Positions 11,301 to 23,229 of a DNA stretch of 64,000 nt are shown here, in pieces (the first letter of the stretch is position 1; each line of letters begins with the position of its first letter). The translations under genes and the position numbers were made by a program. Source of the stretch: Hydractinia symbiolongicarpus (lineage: Eukaryota; Cnidaria; Hydrozoa; Anthoathecata; Hydractiniidae). Where the stretch lies: assembly GCF_029227915.1 (NCBI RefSeq), contig NC_079886.1, positions 21,490,501 to 21,554,500 of the forward strand, given 5' to 3'. The notes under the pieces were generated by a model that worked only from the letters and a program-made list of their open reading frames with translations, was not told the origin of the DNA and ran no database searches.

Positions 11301-14300
11301 CTGCATCAGCATGGAATTTTCTCTTGATGTATCAGTTACACTCTCTTTATCATCTTCATAAGTAGATAGATCGTCGAATTGATTTTCTGTTTTGGTCGTG
11401 ACTAAAACGGCAATGTAGAACATTGTTTGATAGAAGCCTGTTTCAAATGTATGTAAAAGGCGAACTCAAGTTAGATAAATATATTAATGTTCGATGTGTT
11501 TTTGGAACATTATTTCGCAGTTTGAATAAGTGGGGCTAATTAGATATTGGTACCATTGATCTAGTCTTGATAAGCTGGACTTGCGCTTAGTAAGACCAAT
11601 TTTTTGATCTTATCAACTAAAAAATATTGCTTAAATAGGACTTGAGTGCAATGACTTCAAAGTGTAGAAGACAAAAAAGAAGGATTTTGAATGCATTGCA
11701 TTAAAAAAATTGTGAAGCATTGTACTATGTTTGTGTGTTGATCGACTGTAGAACGTTGGCAGGGTCCTCCTCACAAGTTAAATTCTGATATACGCAAACA
11801 AAATCAATAAGTGGGACATTTTTACCTCTTAAGTTCCAATTAATCAAGTCTTAAAATTGATCAGAAACAAACTGCTGCACATTGATGGAAAGAAGACTAG
11901 AGTAAAATCATTTTTTGATGCTGGAGAATTTTTGTTCATGGGTGGTTGACTTAACAAATGATAGCCTTTGATAACTTGCTTAATTTCAAACTAAATTGGG
12001 AAGTTCATCAGGGAAATGAAAAACAACAAATCTTACGAAAGAATGGGGAAATCCAAAGAAAAAACAATAATAACGATGATGGTTAATACGTAAAACAGTT
12101 AACTTAGCTGTTAGAAGAAGAAAAAAAGTAATCGGAGTTTAAATTCTATTTTTTCTGAACTGGTGTCAAAAGCTATGCTTACACTGTTTTCTCCTCTCAT
12201 CCTAAATTGTAGACAAGATCTAACGCCTTTTTTCCGCTAAGCGGAATAATTTTGAGCATTTAGATTGGTTGGCAGAAATTTCCGTTGTATATTTGATTTC
12301 TATTTTTGCGACGGCTCAGTAGACGTTTCTAGCCGACAAACAAACAAACAGACGAACATAACAAACAAGAATACCTTTAGTCGTTTGTGTAGAACGTTTA
12401 ACACCACCTGTCACTGTTGTAGGGCCGCTCTCCGTAGGGGTGGTGGTCAAACTAGTGTTAATACAACCGTATAACTCGAATCGTAAACAAGGTCTGCCGT
12501 AATATTTGACAACTTCAAGTCGTATTACACGTGCTTGGATGGCGTGTTCGAATTTTCGGTAAACAACCTGGTTGACTCTTCTGTTACCAGAGAAAATCTG
12601 GAAAAAAAACAATGTAGATTACACAAAACACAACCACAAAAGCAACCGCGTCACTAAAAATGTAAAAAAAATTCACCTTAACATTTCCGTGCAATTTATA
12701 ATATTGAAAATCGTACTGGTTGATGCTATACTTGAGTTTAAAATTTCGGATGAACGCAATTGCACTGTCTCGACCTAAAAGAGAAGTGTGACGTCGGTGA
12801 TGACATTTCTTCGCTCTGTTATGAATGCGGAATCAATTGTGTGCGCGCAATAATTAGATGCGAATCAAGTGATGTTTAGTTGTGCGTACACTATAATTTA
12901 GTGCAAACTATGTGACGTTGAGTTGTGCGCGCGCAATAATTTGAGGCGAATTAAGTCATGCTGAGTTGTGCACACGCATAATTGGATGCAAACCACGTGA
13001 CATTGAGTTGTGGCGCGCAATAATTTGATGCAAATCAAGTGATGTTGAGTTGTACGCGCGCAATAATTTGGTGCTGCGCGCATAATTTGGTGCAAACCAC
13101 GTGGCGTTACTTACGATTACTCATTGATTTAAGAATTTATAAATACAATACTTTAACAACAACAACATTAAACAGGGCAAGCTATTAAACATCTTACTTT
13201 GAACAGCAATTTTATTTACAGTGTAGATTTGTCCGAGGTCGACACTTATCCAATGTATTCCGGAAACATATATATTCGCGCACCACGCTCCTGCAGTCAC
13301 GTTCAGTTTTTCTCTGTGATTCAGTCTCGCATTAGATGCCTGGAACACAGGTCCCCGTATGGAGTACTGATGTGAACTAGATGCAAACGCTGAAGCTTTG
13401 ATGATGCTAGGATTGGCCACACCTAAATGGACAAAATAGAAAATGGCTGAAATGTTTGCATGCAATGAAAACAAAAATTTGTCATATTTTTGTGGTAAAG
13501 GCTTTCTATAAATAAAGGTCGATAAATTCTTTATTTTCTCCTGCCCTTCAACCAGAAGCTGATGTGTTTGCTTTAAATATATACTGCAATATATATTCTA
13601 TATATTAAATATATATTTCCCTTTGAATATATTGAAAAACAGGTTCACATTTTACACCCATTGAAATTCACGACAACTCCCTACACTTCCTTGAATTGAA
13701 AATCCTGCATGCGAAAAAAGTAGATTTAAGCATTCCTATCAACCGTTTAAATAAAATCATGTTCAAAAAATTGTAAGGCTACCTATTGGAGCGAAGCAAT
13801 ATGGCTTTTTCGTTGTGCAGTTGCGTTTTTTTACGGGAGCTGTAACACCAACTGGGTTTATAGATCCTTGTCGCAGTTTTCTTGTTTTGTGACCAAATTT
13901 TCTGTTAAAAGGTTTACGCCTATTTTTTCTAGATTGATCAACTTCACTGTAGATATTTTTATTATTAGCTCGAGAATTGATGGAAGCTAGTGATTTTTCT
14001 TTTTCCTTTTGTCCCATTGTCTCTTCCCCTAATTTTTCTTTGTAGCCATTCATGTCTTCTTTGACGTTTCCTTCTGGAGAAGCATTTTCATCTTCTAATA
14101 AGTCACTTGGAATATTTTTGTCATCTAGTGTTTCTAAAGAATCTTGCGACGTTTGTGACTGCATCAGCATGGAATTTTCTCTTGATGTATCAGTTACACT
14201 CTCTTTATCATCTTCATAAGTAGATAGATCGTCGAATTGATTTTCTGTTTTGGTCGTGACTAAAACGGCAATGTAGAACATTGTTTGATAGAAGCCTGTT

Positions 14301-17300
14301 TCAAATGTATGTAAAAGGCGAACTCAAGTTAGATAAATATATTAATGTTCGATGTGTTTTTGGAACATTATTTCGCAGTTTGAATAAGTGGGGCTAATTA
14401 GATATTGGTACCATTGATCTAGTCTTGATAAGCTGGACTTGCGCTTAGTAAGACCAATTTTTTGATCTTATCAACTAAAAAATATTGCTTAAATAGGACT
14501 TGAGTGCAATGACTTCAAAGTGTAGAAGACAAAAAAGAAGGATTTTGAATGCATTGCATTAAAAAAATTGTGAAGCATTGTACTATGTTTGTGTGTTGAT
14601 CGACTGTAGAACGTTGGCAGGGTCCTCCTCACAAGTTAAATTCTGATATACGCAAACAAAATCAATAAGTGGGACATTTTTACCTCTTAAGTTCCAATTA
14701 ATCAAGTCTTAAAATTGATCAGAAACAAACTGCTGCACATTGATGGAAAGAAGACTAGAGTAAAATCATTTTTTGATGCTGGAGAATTTTTGTTCATGGG
14801 TGGTTGACTTAACAAATGATAGCCTTTGATAACTTGCTTAATTTCAAACTAAATTGGGAAGTTCATCAGGGAAATGAAAAACAACAAATCTTACGAAAGA
14901 ATGGGGAAATCCAAAGAAAAAACAATAATAACGATGATGGTTAATACGTAAAACAGTTAACTTAGCTGTTAGAAGAAGAAAAAAAGTAATCGGAGTTTAA
15001 ATTCTATTTTTTCTGAACTGGTGTCAAAAGCTATGCTTACACTGTTTTCTCCTCTCATCCTAAATTGTAGACAAGATCTAACGCCTTTTTTCCGCTAAGC
15101 GGAATAATTTTGAGCATTTAGATTGGTTGGCAGAAATTTCCGTTGTATATTTGATTTCTATTTTTGCGACGGCTCAGTAGACGTTTCTAGCCGACAAACA
15201 AACAAACAGACGAACATAACAAACAAGAATACCTTTAGTCGTTTGTGTAGAACGTTTAACACCACCTGTCACTGTTGTAGGGCCGCTCTCCGTAGGGGTG
15301 GTGGTCAAACTAGTGTTAATACAACCGTATAACTCGAATCGTAAACAAGGTCTGCCGTAATATTTGACAACTTCAAGTCGTATGACACGTGCTTGGATGG
15401 CGTGTTCGAATTTTCGGTAAACAACCTGGTTGACTCTTCTGTTACCAGAGAAAATCTGGAAAAAAAACAATGTAGATTACACAAAACACAACCACAAAAG
15501 CAACCGCGTCACTAAAAATGTAAAAAAAATTCACCTTAACATTTCCGTGCAATTTATAATATTGAAAATCGTACTGGTTGATGCTATACTTGAGTTTAAA
15601 ATTTCGGATGAACGCAATTGCACTGTCTCGACCTAAAAGAGAAGTGTGACGTCGGTGATGACATTTCTTCGCTCTGTTATGAATGCGGAATCAATTGTGT
15701 GCGCGCAATAATTAGATGCAAATCAAGTGATGTTTAGTTGTGCGTACACTATAATTTAGTGCAAACTATGTGACGTTGAGTTGTGCGCGCGCAATAATTT
15801 GAGGCGAATTAAGTCATGCTGAGTTGTGCACACGCATAATTGGATGCAAACCACGTGACATTGAGTTGTGGCGCGCAATAATTTGATGCGAATCAAGTGA
15901 TGTTGAGTTGTACGCGCGCAATAATTTGGTGCTGCGCGCATAATTTGGTGCAAACCACGTGGCGTTACTTACGATTACTCATTGATTTAAGAATTTATAA
16001 ATACAATACTTTAACAACAACAACATTAAACAGGGCAAGCTATTAAACATCTTACTTTGAACAGCAATTTTATTTACAGTGTAGATTTGTCCGAGGTCGA
16101 CACTTATCCAATGTATTCCGGAAACATATATATTCGCGCACCACGCTCCTGCAGTCACGTTCAGTTTTTCTCTGTGATTCAGTCTCGCATTAGATGCCTG
16201 GAACACAGGTCCCCGTATGGAGTACTGATGTGAACTAGATGCAAACGCTGAAGCTTTGATGATGCTAGGATTGGCCACACCTAAATGGACAAAATAGAAA
16301 ATGGCTGAAATGTTTGCATGCAATGAAAACAAAAATTTGTCATATTTTTGTGGTAAAGGCTTTCTATAAATAAAGGTCGATAAATTCTTTATTTTCTCCT
16401 GCCCTTCAACCAGAAGCTGATGTGTTTGCTTTAAATATATACTGCAATATATATTCTATATATTAAATATATATTTCCCTTTGAATATATTGAAAAACAG
16501 GTTCACATTTTACACCCATTGAAATTCACGACAACTCCCTACACTTCCTTGAATTGAAAATCCTGCATGCGAAAAAAGTAGATTTAAGCATTCCTATCAA
16601 CCGTTTAAATAAAATCATGTTCAAAAAATTGTAAGGCTACCTATTGGAGCGAAGCAATATGGCTTTTTCGTTGTGCAGTTGCGTTTTTTTACGGGAGCTG
16701 TAACACCAACTGGGTTTATAGATCCTTGTCGCAGTTTTCTTGTTTTGTGACCAAATTTTCTGTTAAAAGGTTTACGCCTATTTTTTCTAGATTGATCAAC
16801 TTCACTGTAGATATTTTTATTATTAGCTCGAGAATTGATGGAAGCTAGTGATTTTTCTTTTTCCTTTTGTCCCATTGTCTCTTCCCCTAATTTTTCTTTG
16901 TAGCCATTCATGTCTTCTTTGACGTTTCCTTCTGGAGAAGCATTTTCATCTTCTAATAAGTCACTTGGAATATTTTTGTCATCTAGTGTTTCTAAAGAAT
17001 CTTGCGACGTTTGTGACTGCATCAGCATGGAATTTTCTCTTGATGTATCAGTTACACTCTCTTTATCATCTTCATAAGTAGATAGATCGTCGAATTGATT
17101 TTCTGTTTTGGTCGTGACTAAAACGGCAATGTAGAACATTGTTTGATAGAAGCCTGTTTCAAATGTATGTAAAAGGCGAACTCAAGTTAGATAAATATAT
17201 TAATGTTCGATGTGTTTTTGGAACATTATTTCGCAGTTTGAATAAGTGGGGCTAATTAGATATTGGTACCATTGATCTAGTCTTGATAAGCTGGACTTGC

Positions 17301-19248
17301 GCTTAGTAAGACCAATTTTTTGATCTTATCAACTAAAAAATATTGCTTAAATAGGACTTGAGTGCAATGACTTCAAAGTGTAGAAGACAAAAAAGAAGGA
17401 TTTTGAATGCATTGCATTAAAAAAATTGTGAAGCATTGTACTATGTTTGTGTGTTGATCGACTGTAGAACGTTGGCAGGGTCCTCCTCACAAGTTAAATT
17501 CTGATATACGCAAACAAAATCAATAAGTGGGACATTTTTACCTCTTAAGTTCCAATTAATCAAGTCTTAAAATTGATCAGAAACAAACTGCTGCACATTG
17601 ATGGACTAGAGTAAAATCATTTTTTGATGCTGGAGAATTTTTGTTCATGGGTGGTTGACTTAACAAATGATAGTCTTTGATAACTTGCTTAATTTCAAAC
17701 TAAATTGGGAAGTTCATCAGGGAAATGAAAAACAACAAATCTTACGAAAGAATGGGGAAATCCAAAGAAAAAGCAATAATAACGATGATGGTTAATACGT
17801 AAAACAGTTAACTTAGCTCTTAGAAGAAGAAAAAAAGTAATCGGAGTTTAAATTCTATTTTTTCTGAACTGGTGTCAAAAGCTATGCTTACACTGTTTTT
17901 TCCTCTCATCCTAAATTGTAGACAAGATCTAACGCCTTTTTTCCGCTAAGCGGAATAATTTTGAGCATTTAGATTGGTTGGCAGAAATTTCCGTTGTATA
18001 TTTGATTTCTATTTTTGCGACGGCTCAGTAGACGTTTCTAGCCGTTCACATTTTTTTCACCTTACACAGAATAGTTCGCGTAGTAGAGATAATTTTCTAC
18101 TGTAATTTTTTGCGCAGAAACATTAAACCAGAATCTGCAATGCTTTGTAAAAAGGGTGCCGTACCCTGAAGTATATTCTGAAAGCATTTCTTTAGTCTTA
18201 GGATACACAAGAATAATAATTGGAGCAACTTAAGCCTTGATATGGCTATAGATATTAATACGCGCTTTTTTATAAAAATATAGTTCATAAGAATATTTAA
18301 CTGGGGTTCAGGATAAAATGTGTTATGCTTTCTAATAATGTGTTAGACATTCTTCTAACAGCGCATAATTTATTATTGCAGTGTAGAATCCAAAAAAGAA
18401 TAATGTTTCCCGAAACCTTTGAAATCGGGAAACACCGCATACTTTACAGATCATTTCGACGCTGTCTTAAACCTTCTTAGTGGTATCCTCATAAGTCCTC
18501 TTCTTAATTCAGCGAGGGAAAAAAAGTATATTTTATAAGTTCACTCGTTCACGTTCCTATCATTTTAGATGCTAACTGAGAGGTTGCGTGAAAAGGAGAC
18601 AGTTTTATGCAAAAACGCGATGGTTTTGCGGATATGGGTCATATATAATCACTATACAAGCTTATTTTGAGAATTTCCTGATTCTTCTAAAGCTTTACCT
18701 CGTAATTTTAGATATTTTTTTTACTTTATTTCCCACTAAAAGTATTCATTACCTCTTTGTAGATGTAGTATAGGTCCTTTTATTCTATCATCCTTCCTAA
18801 AGTTCACATAGTTCGTATCGACCAAATTTTCTCCTTTACTATGAAAGTCTCCAGGTTTAAAATTAAATCGTTTCTCTGAGTCACCTATCTTTGTAGTACA
18901 CCAACCAACATTGACAAAAGCCGACACATACAAAAATTTAGCGTCCTCTCTGCTAATTTTTGTGTCGTAAAACTTAACAGAATATGAGGAATGCTTGTTT
19001 CGTTGCGGATCGTGAATAACGTCTTGTCCTAATCTCACTGCATCTTCATTATTTAAAGCTGCTTTGTATAACATTACGACAAGACAGGATCCTGCTGGTA
19101 GTTGGTAAGGGAAGCGCTTGCTGTAAGTAATACCACCTTCCACTCTTATTCCAGTTAAATCCACCATTGATTTAGCTGTGTCCGCAAGTAGGATCAAGGC
19201 TGCAACAAGTAGAGTGCATTTCGCGATAATTTCGTGTCGTCTAAACAT
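5329..19248 (-). CDS. G1: secreted protein with four [linker + F5/8C] modules, TIL-like domain and minicollagen-type Cys tail
   Basis: Predicted spliced gene of 19 exons; every junction agrees in phase. Head exon 18753-19248 (signal peptide and head domain). Then four modules, each of four exons: linker, F5/8C part A, part B, part C (module 4 is transcribed first: 16641-17117, 16056-16280, 15535-15632, 15233-15455). Then the TIL-like exon 6367-6570 and the tail exon 5329-5564. The joined product is about 1675 residues with a 341-residue unit repeated four times. The tail reads CPSYCNNQCVDVFCPSSCC and then ends SGK-stop; the spacing is close to minicollagen cysteine-rich domains. F5/8C domains usually bind glycans or membranes, so an extracellular adhesive or capsule-matrix role is possible; that is inference. 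The modules might instead belong to alternative transcripts. The TIL-exon donor (GTTGTT) is weak but is the phase-consistent one. Confidence 0.68.
5565..6366 (-). other. Last intron of G1
   Basis: Separates the TIL-like exon from the tail exon and is repeated in blocks 2-4. It holds several short overlapping minus-strand ORFs (for example 5723-5932) whose translations have no recognisable domain and no phase-compatible splice sites. Treated as intron. Confidence 0.55.
6367..6570 (-). CDS. G1 exon: TIL-like cysteine-rich domain
   Basis: Exon after an acceptor TTTTTAG, phase 1 in and phase 1 out. It encodes LCPRNSTCLCINTC, then CHRLQCIDACSCP, and ends CPCVRNGKVFVVG. The cysteine spacing and the closing CxCxxNGxxxxxG match the trypsin-inhibitor-like (TIL) domain and the start of the following segment seen in mucins, von Willebrand factor and SCO-spondin. 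Nearly identical copies are at 22938-23141, 33329-33532 and 45348-45551. Confidence 0.65.
6659..8543 (-). CDS. G1 module at unit 1: linker + F5/8 type C domain
   Basis: Four exons in transcription order: linker 8067-8543 (phase 1/1), F5/8C-A 7482-7706 (1/1), F5/8C-B 6961-7058 (1/0), F5/8C-C 6659-6881 (0/1). The discoidin signature is clear: CFAPIGVANPSIIKASAFAS at the domain start, LNVTAGAWCA, HWISVDLGQIYTVNKIAVQ, FKLKYSINQYDFQYYKLHGN and CLRFELYGC at the end. The opening and closing Cys are the expected disulfide pair. The linker is acidic, then basic. Confidence 0.85.
7110..7392. repeat. CG-rich ~43-bp minisatellite in the F5/8C intron
   Basis: Imperfect tandem copies of GTTGTGCGCGCGCAATAATT plus about 23 more bases, lying between F5/8C exons A and B. 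It recurs in every unit (9968, 12826, 15684, 23682, 26500, 35578, 38439 and 46091, approximate starts). The copy at 23682 has lost about 32 bases. The 65-codon ORFs over it are artefacts of the repeat. Confidence 0.85.
9517..11401 (-). CDS. G1 module at unit 2: linker + F5/8 type C domain
   Basis: Exons: linker 10925-11401, F5/8C-A 10340-10564, F5/8C-B 9819-9916, F5/8C-C 9517-9739. The translation matches the unit 1 module and all splice sites are kept. The preceding C exon of unit 3 ends in phase 1 and this linker exon begins in phase 1, so module-to-module splicing is in frame. Confidence 0.82.
12375..14259 (-). CDS. G1 module at unit 3: linker + F5/8 type C domain
   Basis: Exons: linker 13783-14259, F5/8C-A 13198-13422, F5/8C-B 12677-12774, F5/8C-C 12375-12597. 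The reading frame is intact and the protein matches units 1 and 2. A few intronic substitutions in the minisatellite distinguish it, so this is a real separate copy. Confidence 0.82.
15233..17117 (-). CDS. G1 module at unit 4: linker + F5/8 type C domain (first module in the transcript)
   Basis: Exons: linker 16641-17117, F5/8C-A 16056-16280, F5/8C-B 15535-15632, F5/8C-C 15233-15455. It is intact and directly downstream in the transcript of the G1 head exon (18753-19248), with a 1.6-kb intron between them. The joined codon between head and linker exons is Val, as in G0. Confidence 0.82.
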
Positions 19249-20674
19249 TCTGTGTTGACATGTCTTCCGTAGAAATAAGTTTTGTAGAATTTTATTGAAA
19301 GAATTTATTTGCAATCAGTTGAGTTATTATTCCTCGTGAGAATGTTTGTATGACGTGATAGTAATGTATTTTCTGCTTCGCTGTGTTTTTATTCTTCGCT
19401 TGACATGATTTGAAAGCACAAAAAGTTATTCAGCACAACCCGGAAGACACTGTGTAAAATGAAACCGCGGGTTTCCATTCTTTCGCTCTCTTTTTTTTAA
19501 CCATAAATTTATAAAAAAAATTATTGAACAAAGTTGAAGACTGGAAACTAGAATCTGGAAACTAATTGGTTGGAAGACTGTTTATAAAAAAGCTTTATGA
19601 CTTATTCTTTACTGAACATTGCATAGCATACAACATGCAAAGCAACTCTTTTTCATTTCATGGCTTTTGCTATCTGCATTCTATTTTTAGCATAATTATT
19701 ATCAGCATCATTGGCTTCAGACTGTCGGTCCCTCAGCGGAAAATAAGTGTCTATTTGTGACATTTCTCAGTAGAGAAAACTTGAGGTGATGATACAACAT
19801 GACTTTCTGTAAACACGTCTTACCGGCATCTTTCAAACTTTTTTTTCACATTATCGAAGCTGCATGCAATATACAAGTATGTTTCCAGAAAACATTTGAA
19901 TTTCTGCGATGTCACAACAGAACCGATGGAGGGGCATACCTGACAACGCTCTGTGCAATAGTATATACGTGCATATATCCGAAAATCCGATTGTGTATAA
20001 GCCGAACAAATACTACCTACAATGACCGCAATTTACGAACAATCCAATCGATAAAAGCGATGTGCTTTGCTTCTTTTGTGTTGATGTTTTATATGCAGAT
20101 AGATTGCATGTCGCTTCTTATGCAGATCTTAATCATTCGTAACTTTGTTTCAATTAAAAACACAGCTGTCGTCAACTCGCTGTTATTTAAACTCAACATC
20201 ATCCTAAGGAAAAAATCTTAGCGGGGAAGAAAATTTAGCAAAAAAAAAACAAAAAAAAAACGCCAGGTTTAATTCCCCTAAAATGAATTTTTTTCGCCGT
20301 ATGAAAACATTAATTGTTCTTTCTAATGATCAGAGAATATGTTTTTGATTTTGATATTTGACAGGAGTGACCTTCTTTTCATATAAGTTTACATTTGTTA
20401 TTGTAAAAAAATCATCCTACATGTTTCTCCTTAAACAAAAATTCTCGTCATTCGCCAAATAAATTCTCGCTAAAATTTCTTCCCTAAACGAAATTATTTA
20501 TAGAATAGTCTCAGTATCCACGTGGACAGACACCCTTTCTAGTAAGAAAGTTAATCTATATCCGCAACGTGTGAGCAGGTCTAAAAAATGGCTTCTTTCA
20601 CGAAAACTACGAAACTAGCAAAAGTGGCTCAAATTATTATTGTGGCCCTTATACGGTCTGTAGAGTTGCTTATG
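19249..20674. other. Intergenic between G1 head exon and G2 tail (block 2)
   Basis: Counterpart of 3084-4502: candidate TATA element near 19505, an unsupported plus-strand ORF at 19799-20221, and AT-rich sequence. No gene is supported. Confidence 0.5.
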
Positions 20675-20797
20675 TGGAAACACGTGAACCAATCAAAAAC
20701 ATGGTAGAAAAACTTGAACCAATAAAAAACATGGTAGAAAAACTTGAACCAATCAAAAACATGGTAGAAAAACTTGAACCAATAAAAAACATAGTGT
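20675..20797. repeat. 30-bp minisatellite, about 4 copies (block 2)
   Basis: Same repeat as 4503-4691 but shorter. The flanking sequence after it has diverged somewhat from the other blocks. Confidence 0.85.
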
Positions 20798-21011
20798 TTT
20801 TTCTTTAGATTTTATTATTTTATAGCTACCAGGTACGTTATAGCTTCAGACATTAAAGAAGAATCCACACATCTGACCATTACAATCAGTAGTAATCGAT
20901 GTGATGATTTGGCGTGGTTTGAGGACTTCACGCAATTATTTGAAAATAACAAAATGGAGGCGAATCTAAGCCACAAAATGTTTTTACAAAAAAATAAACT
21001 GAATTTCTTTT

Positions 21012-21431
21012 ATATATAGGTGAATATTTATCATAGCACATCCGTATTTCATTCTCAACAGAGAATGCTTCACCCCGATCAGACCTCTGATCATGACGGG
21101 CGAGTACAATGCGTGTAAGTCATATTGAAGAAGAACTACTTTGTTCATCACTAACATACTGCCGAGCAGTGAGCGGGATTCGATCCGCGGTCCCCAGAAC
21201 TGGGAGCCGCAGACGAACCCACTACACTACGTGCGTGCGGATGTGCTATGATAAATATTCACCTATATGTATACACACCATCCGGATAAACTATCTGAGT
21301 TCATCACTAACATATTGCCGCACGTAGTGTAGTGGATTCGTTTGCGGCTCCCAGTTCTGGGGACCGCGGATCGAATCCCGCTCACTGCTTGGCAGTATGT
21401 TAGTGATGAACAAAGTAGTTCTTCTTCAATA
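21012..21431. mobile_element. tRNA-derived SINE, inverted double copy, with 12-bp target-site duplication
   Basis: This 420-bp insertion is found only in block 2. It is flanked by TGAATTTCTTTT at 21000-21011 and again at 21432-21443; blocks 1 and 4 show the empty site. Inside are two inverted tRNA-like heads, minus strand 21166-21234 and plus strand 21320-21389. Each has an A box (TAGTGTAGTGG) and a B box (GGATCGAATCC), the internal RNA polymerase III promoter layout. A 27-base inverted pair (GGTGAATATTTATCATAGCA and on) at about 21018-21044 and 21238-21264 bounds the longer arm. The target-site duplication and tRNA head indicate a SINE; the foldback suggests one copy inserted in, or joined to, another. 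Confidence 0.82.
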
Positions 21432-21763
21432 TGAATTTCTTTTGTTTTGATTTCAATACACAAAATTTAAAAATTATTTTTGTATTTAAGAATATTATTA
21501 CTTTCAAAGGGAAGATTTTGTGTTCTAGGATCCCTTTAACTACAAAATCATGAGGCAACAACTAAAACGAGATTTTATGAGTCTGCTGGAAATGTGTTTG
21601 AGTATTTTACAATATGGACGATGATATCCCCAACAATTCTGCTGGAGATATATTTATTGGAAATAAAACATGACATGCACAATATAAAAAATAGATAAAA
21701 ACACAAGTTAAAGAGAAGAAAAATCGGGGAAAATAGCCTATAAAAGATGTGAGACACATAACT

Positions 21764-21769
21764 TTTATT
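21764..21769 (-). terminator. Polyadenylation signal of G2
   Basis: AATAAA on the minus strand, about 105 bases past the G2 stop, in the same position as in G1. Confidence 0.5.
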
Positions 21770-23229
21770 TCCTTGTCAAACTACATAACTATCCGTGAAG
21801 TATATATGAAAAGTTCTAAATTAAAACTGAACAACTTCCTGCTTTCTCTTATAGAACATGTATTATCAAAATATCACTTTCCAGACAGTACGCAGCAACT
21901 GGATGGACAAAAAACGTCAACACATTGATTATTGCAATACGAAGGACACTCTGGTGGTTTGGGTGTTGTTCTGTTTCTCTCTCTTACATTTTCTTGATTC
22001 ACTTCTACGTCTGCATTTGGATGCAATGTGACTGGCTTGGTAACTGTTACTATATTTCTAGGTTTTGCTGTTGAGATTGGATTCTGCGTTGTGGATGGTC
22101 CAGCAAAGGCTAGCATAGTAGAAAGTTGTAACATTATACATTTTAAAATACGTTTAGTATGATCTTAAATATCATTTAATAGAACACACAACTAGGTAAA
22201 TACTGCTTTTCTATAAAAGTTTCTGTTGTTGCGTGAAAATGAAAACCATAAGGCCAATCTCCACCCTAGAGCTCTTCGAGATAAACAATCTAGCTATCGA
22301 GGTTTTGATCTCAATGAGCTCTGGGGATGAGAATGCCATAACGTCATAATGCAGTTTCCCTTTCTGTAGTGACGTGGTGCAGCGAACCTTTTTTTCGAAG
22401 AGCACCTTGAGAAAAGATTAAAGAAGACAAATTTTGAAAACAAATATTCGAATCGACTTGATTGATACCTCACAAAAGTCAAGACATGGGTGAGACTTAA
22501 CAATTTTAAGTCTCAAATATTTTTTTGGTTATGTGTTTAAATCATATATTGACAGTTCCCTCATAAAACAGTTTTAGTAAAAAATCGTAAAAGTTTAACT
22601 TTGATTAGGTGGCTATAATTACTCGAGTGCATAACAAGTTTCTCAAAAACAGCATAAGAGAGCAACGCGGCTTAAAAATGAAGTCTCACATTGTGCCGTA
22701 AATTAAAAAGTAAATTCAAAGACCGAGATCGGAACTTTTTGGGGAGAATATTTCATTTTTTTCCTAGTCTACTTTGGACCAAAATAGTACTGGATATGAA
22801 ATTAACAAACATTTTCAAGTTATGGCCTGAAAGAGGTATATTGTAAATTTCGATGTCATTTTAAGCATACTTTTATAAATTTACTGTGCCAAATTTTGGA
22901 AACAAACTACAGCAGCCCAGTCAAAGCTAGAAACAACCCACCACAAAAACCTTTCCATTTCGCACACACGGACACTTCGGTTCTGAGTGGCAATAACCAG
23001 TTCTTTTACTGTATTTAAAATATTTTGGACAGGAGCAAGCGTCAATGCATTGTAATCTATGACAACCACGCGGGTCTTTTGCGAGATTATTGCATGTATT
23101 GATGCACAAACAAGTGGAGTTGCGTGGACACAAAGTAGTAGCTAAAAATCACCGATAGAATATTAAGGTGAGATAAACAAAAGCAAACCAACAAACAAAC
23201 AAACAGACGAACATAACAAACAAGAATAC

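Larger units (their letters stand above)
6620..18044. repeat. Four tandem 2858-bp units carrying [linker + F5/8C] exons
   Basis: Unit starts are at 6620, 9478, 12336 and 15194, exactly 2858 bases apart. The fourth unit ends at 18044 because of a 7-base deletion. The junction reads TTCTAGCCG followed by ACAAACAAAC in each internal copy, whereas the last unit continues into TTCACATTTT, as at 1763. Both breakpoints lie in introns, so each unit adds a whole phase-1 to phase-1 cassette. The copies differ by only a few substitutions, so the amplification is recent. Confidence 0.95.
18045..23190. repeat. Large duplicated block 2 (G1 head, intergenic, G2 tail and TIL exon)
   Basis: Homologous to 1763-6619, 28868-33581 and 40813-45600 almost base for base. 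Block-specific differences are a deletion in the head-to-linker intron near 18260, a shortened 30-bp minisatellite, and a 420-bp retroposon at 21012-21431. These private changes show the blocks are physically distinct copies. Confidence 0.92.

Noticed and set aside
21166-21389. Functional tRNA genes
   Set aside because: A and B boxes are present, but the acceptor-stem ends do not pair convincingly and the two copies sit in a SINE with a target-site duplication.
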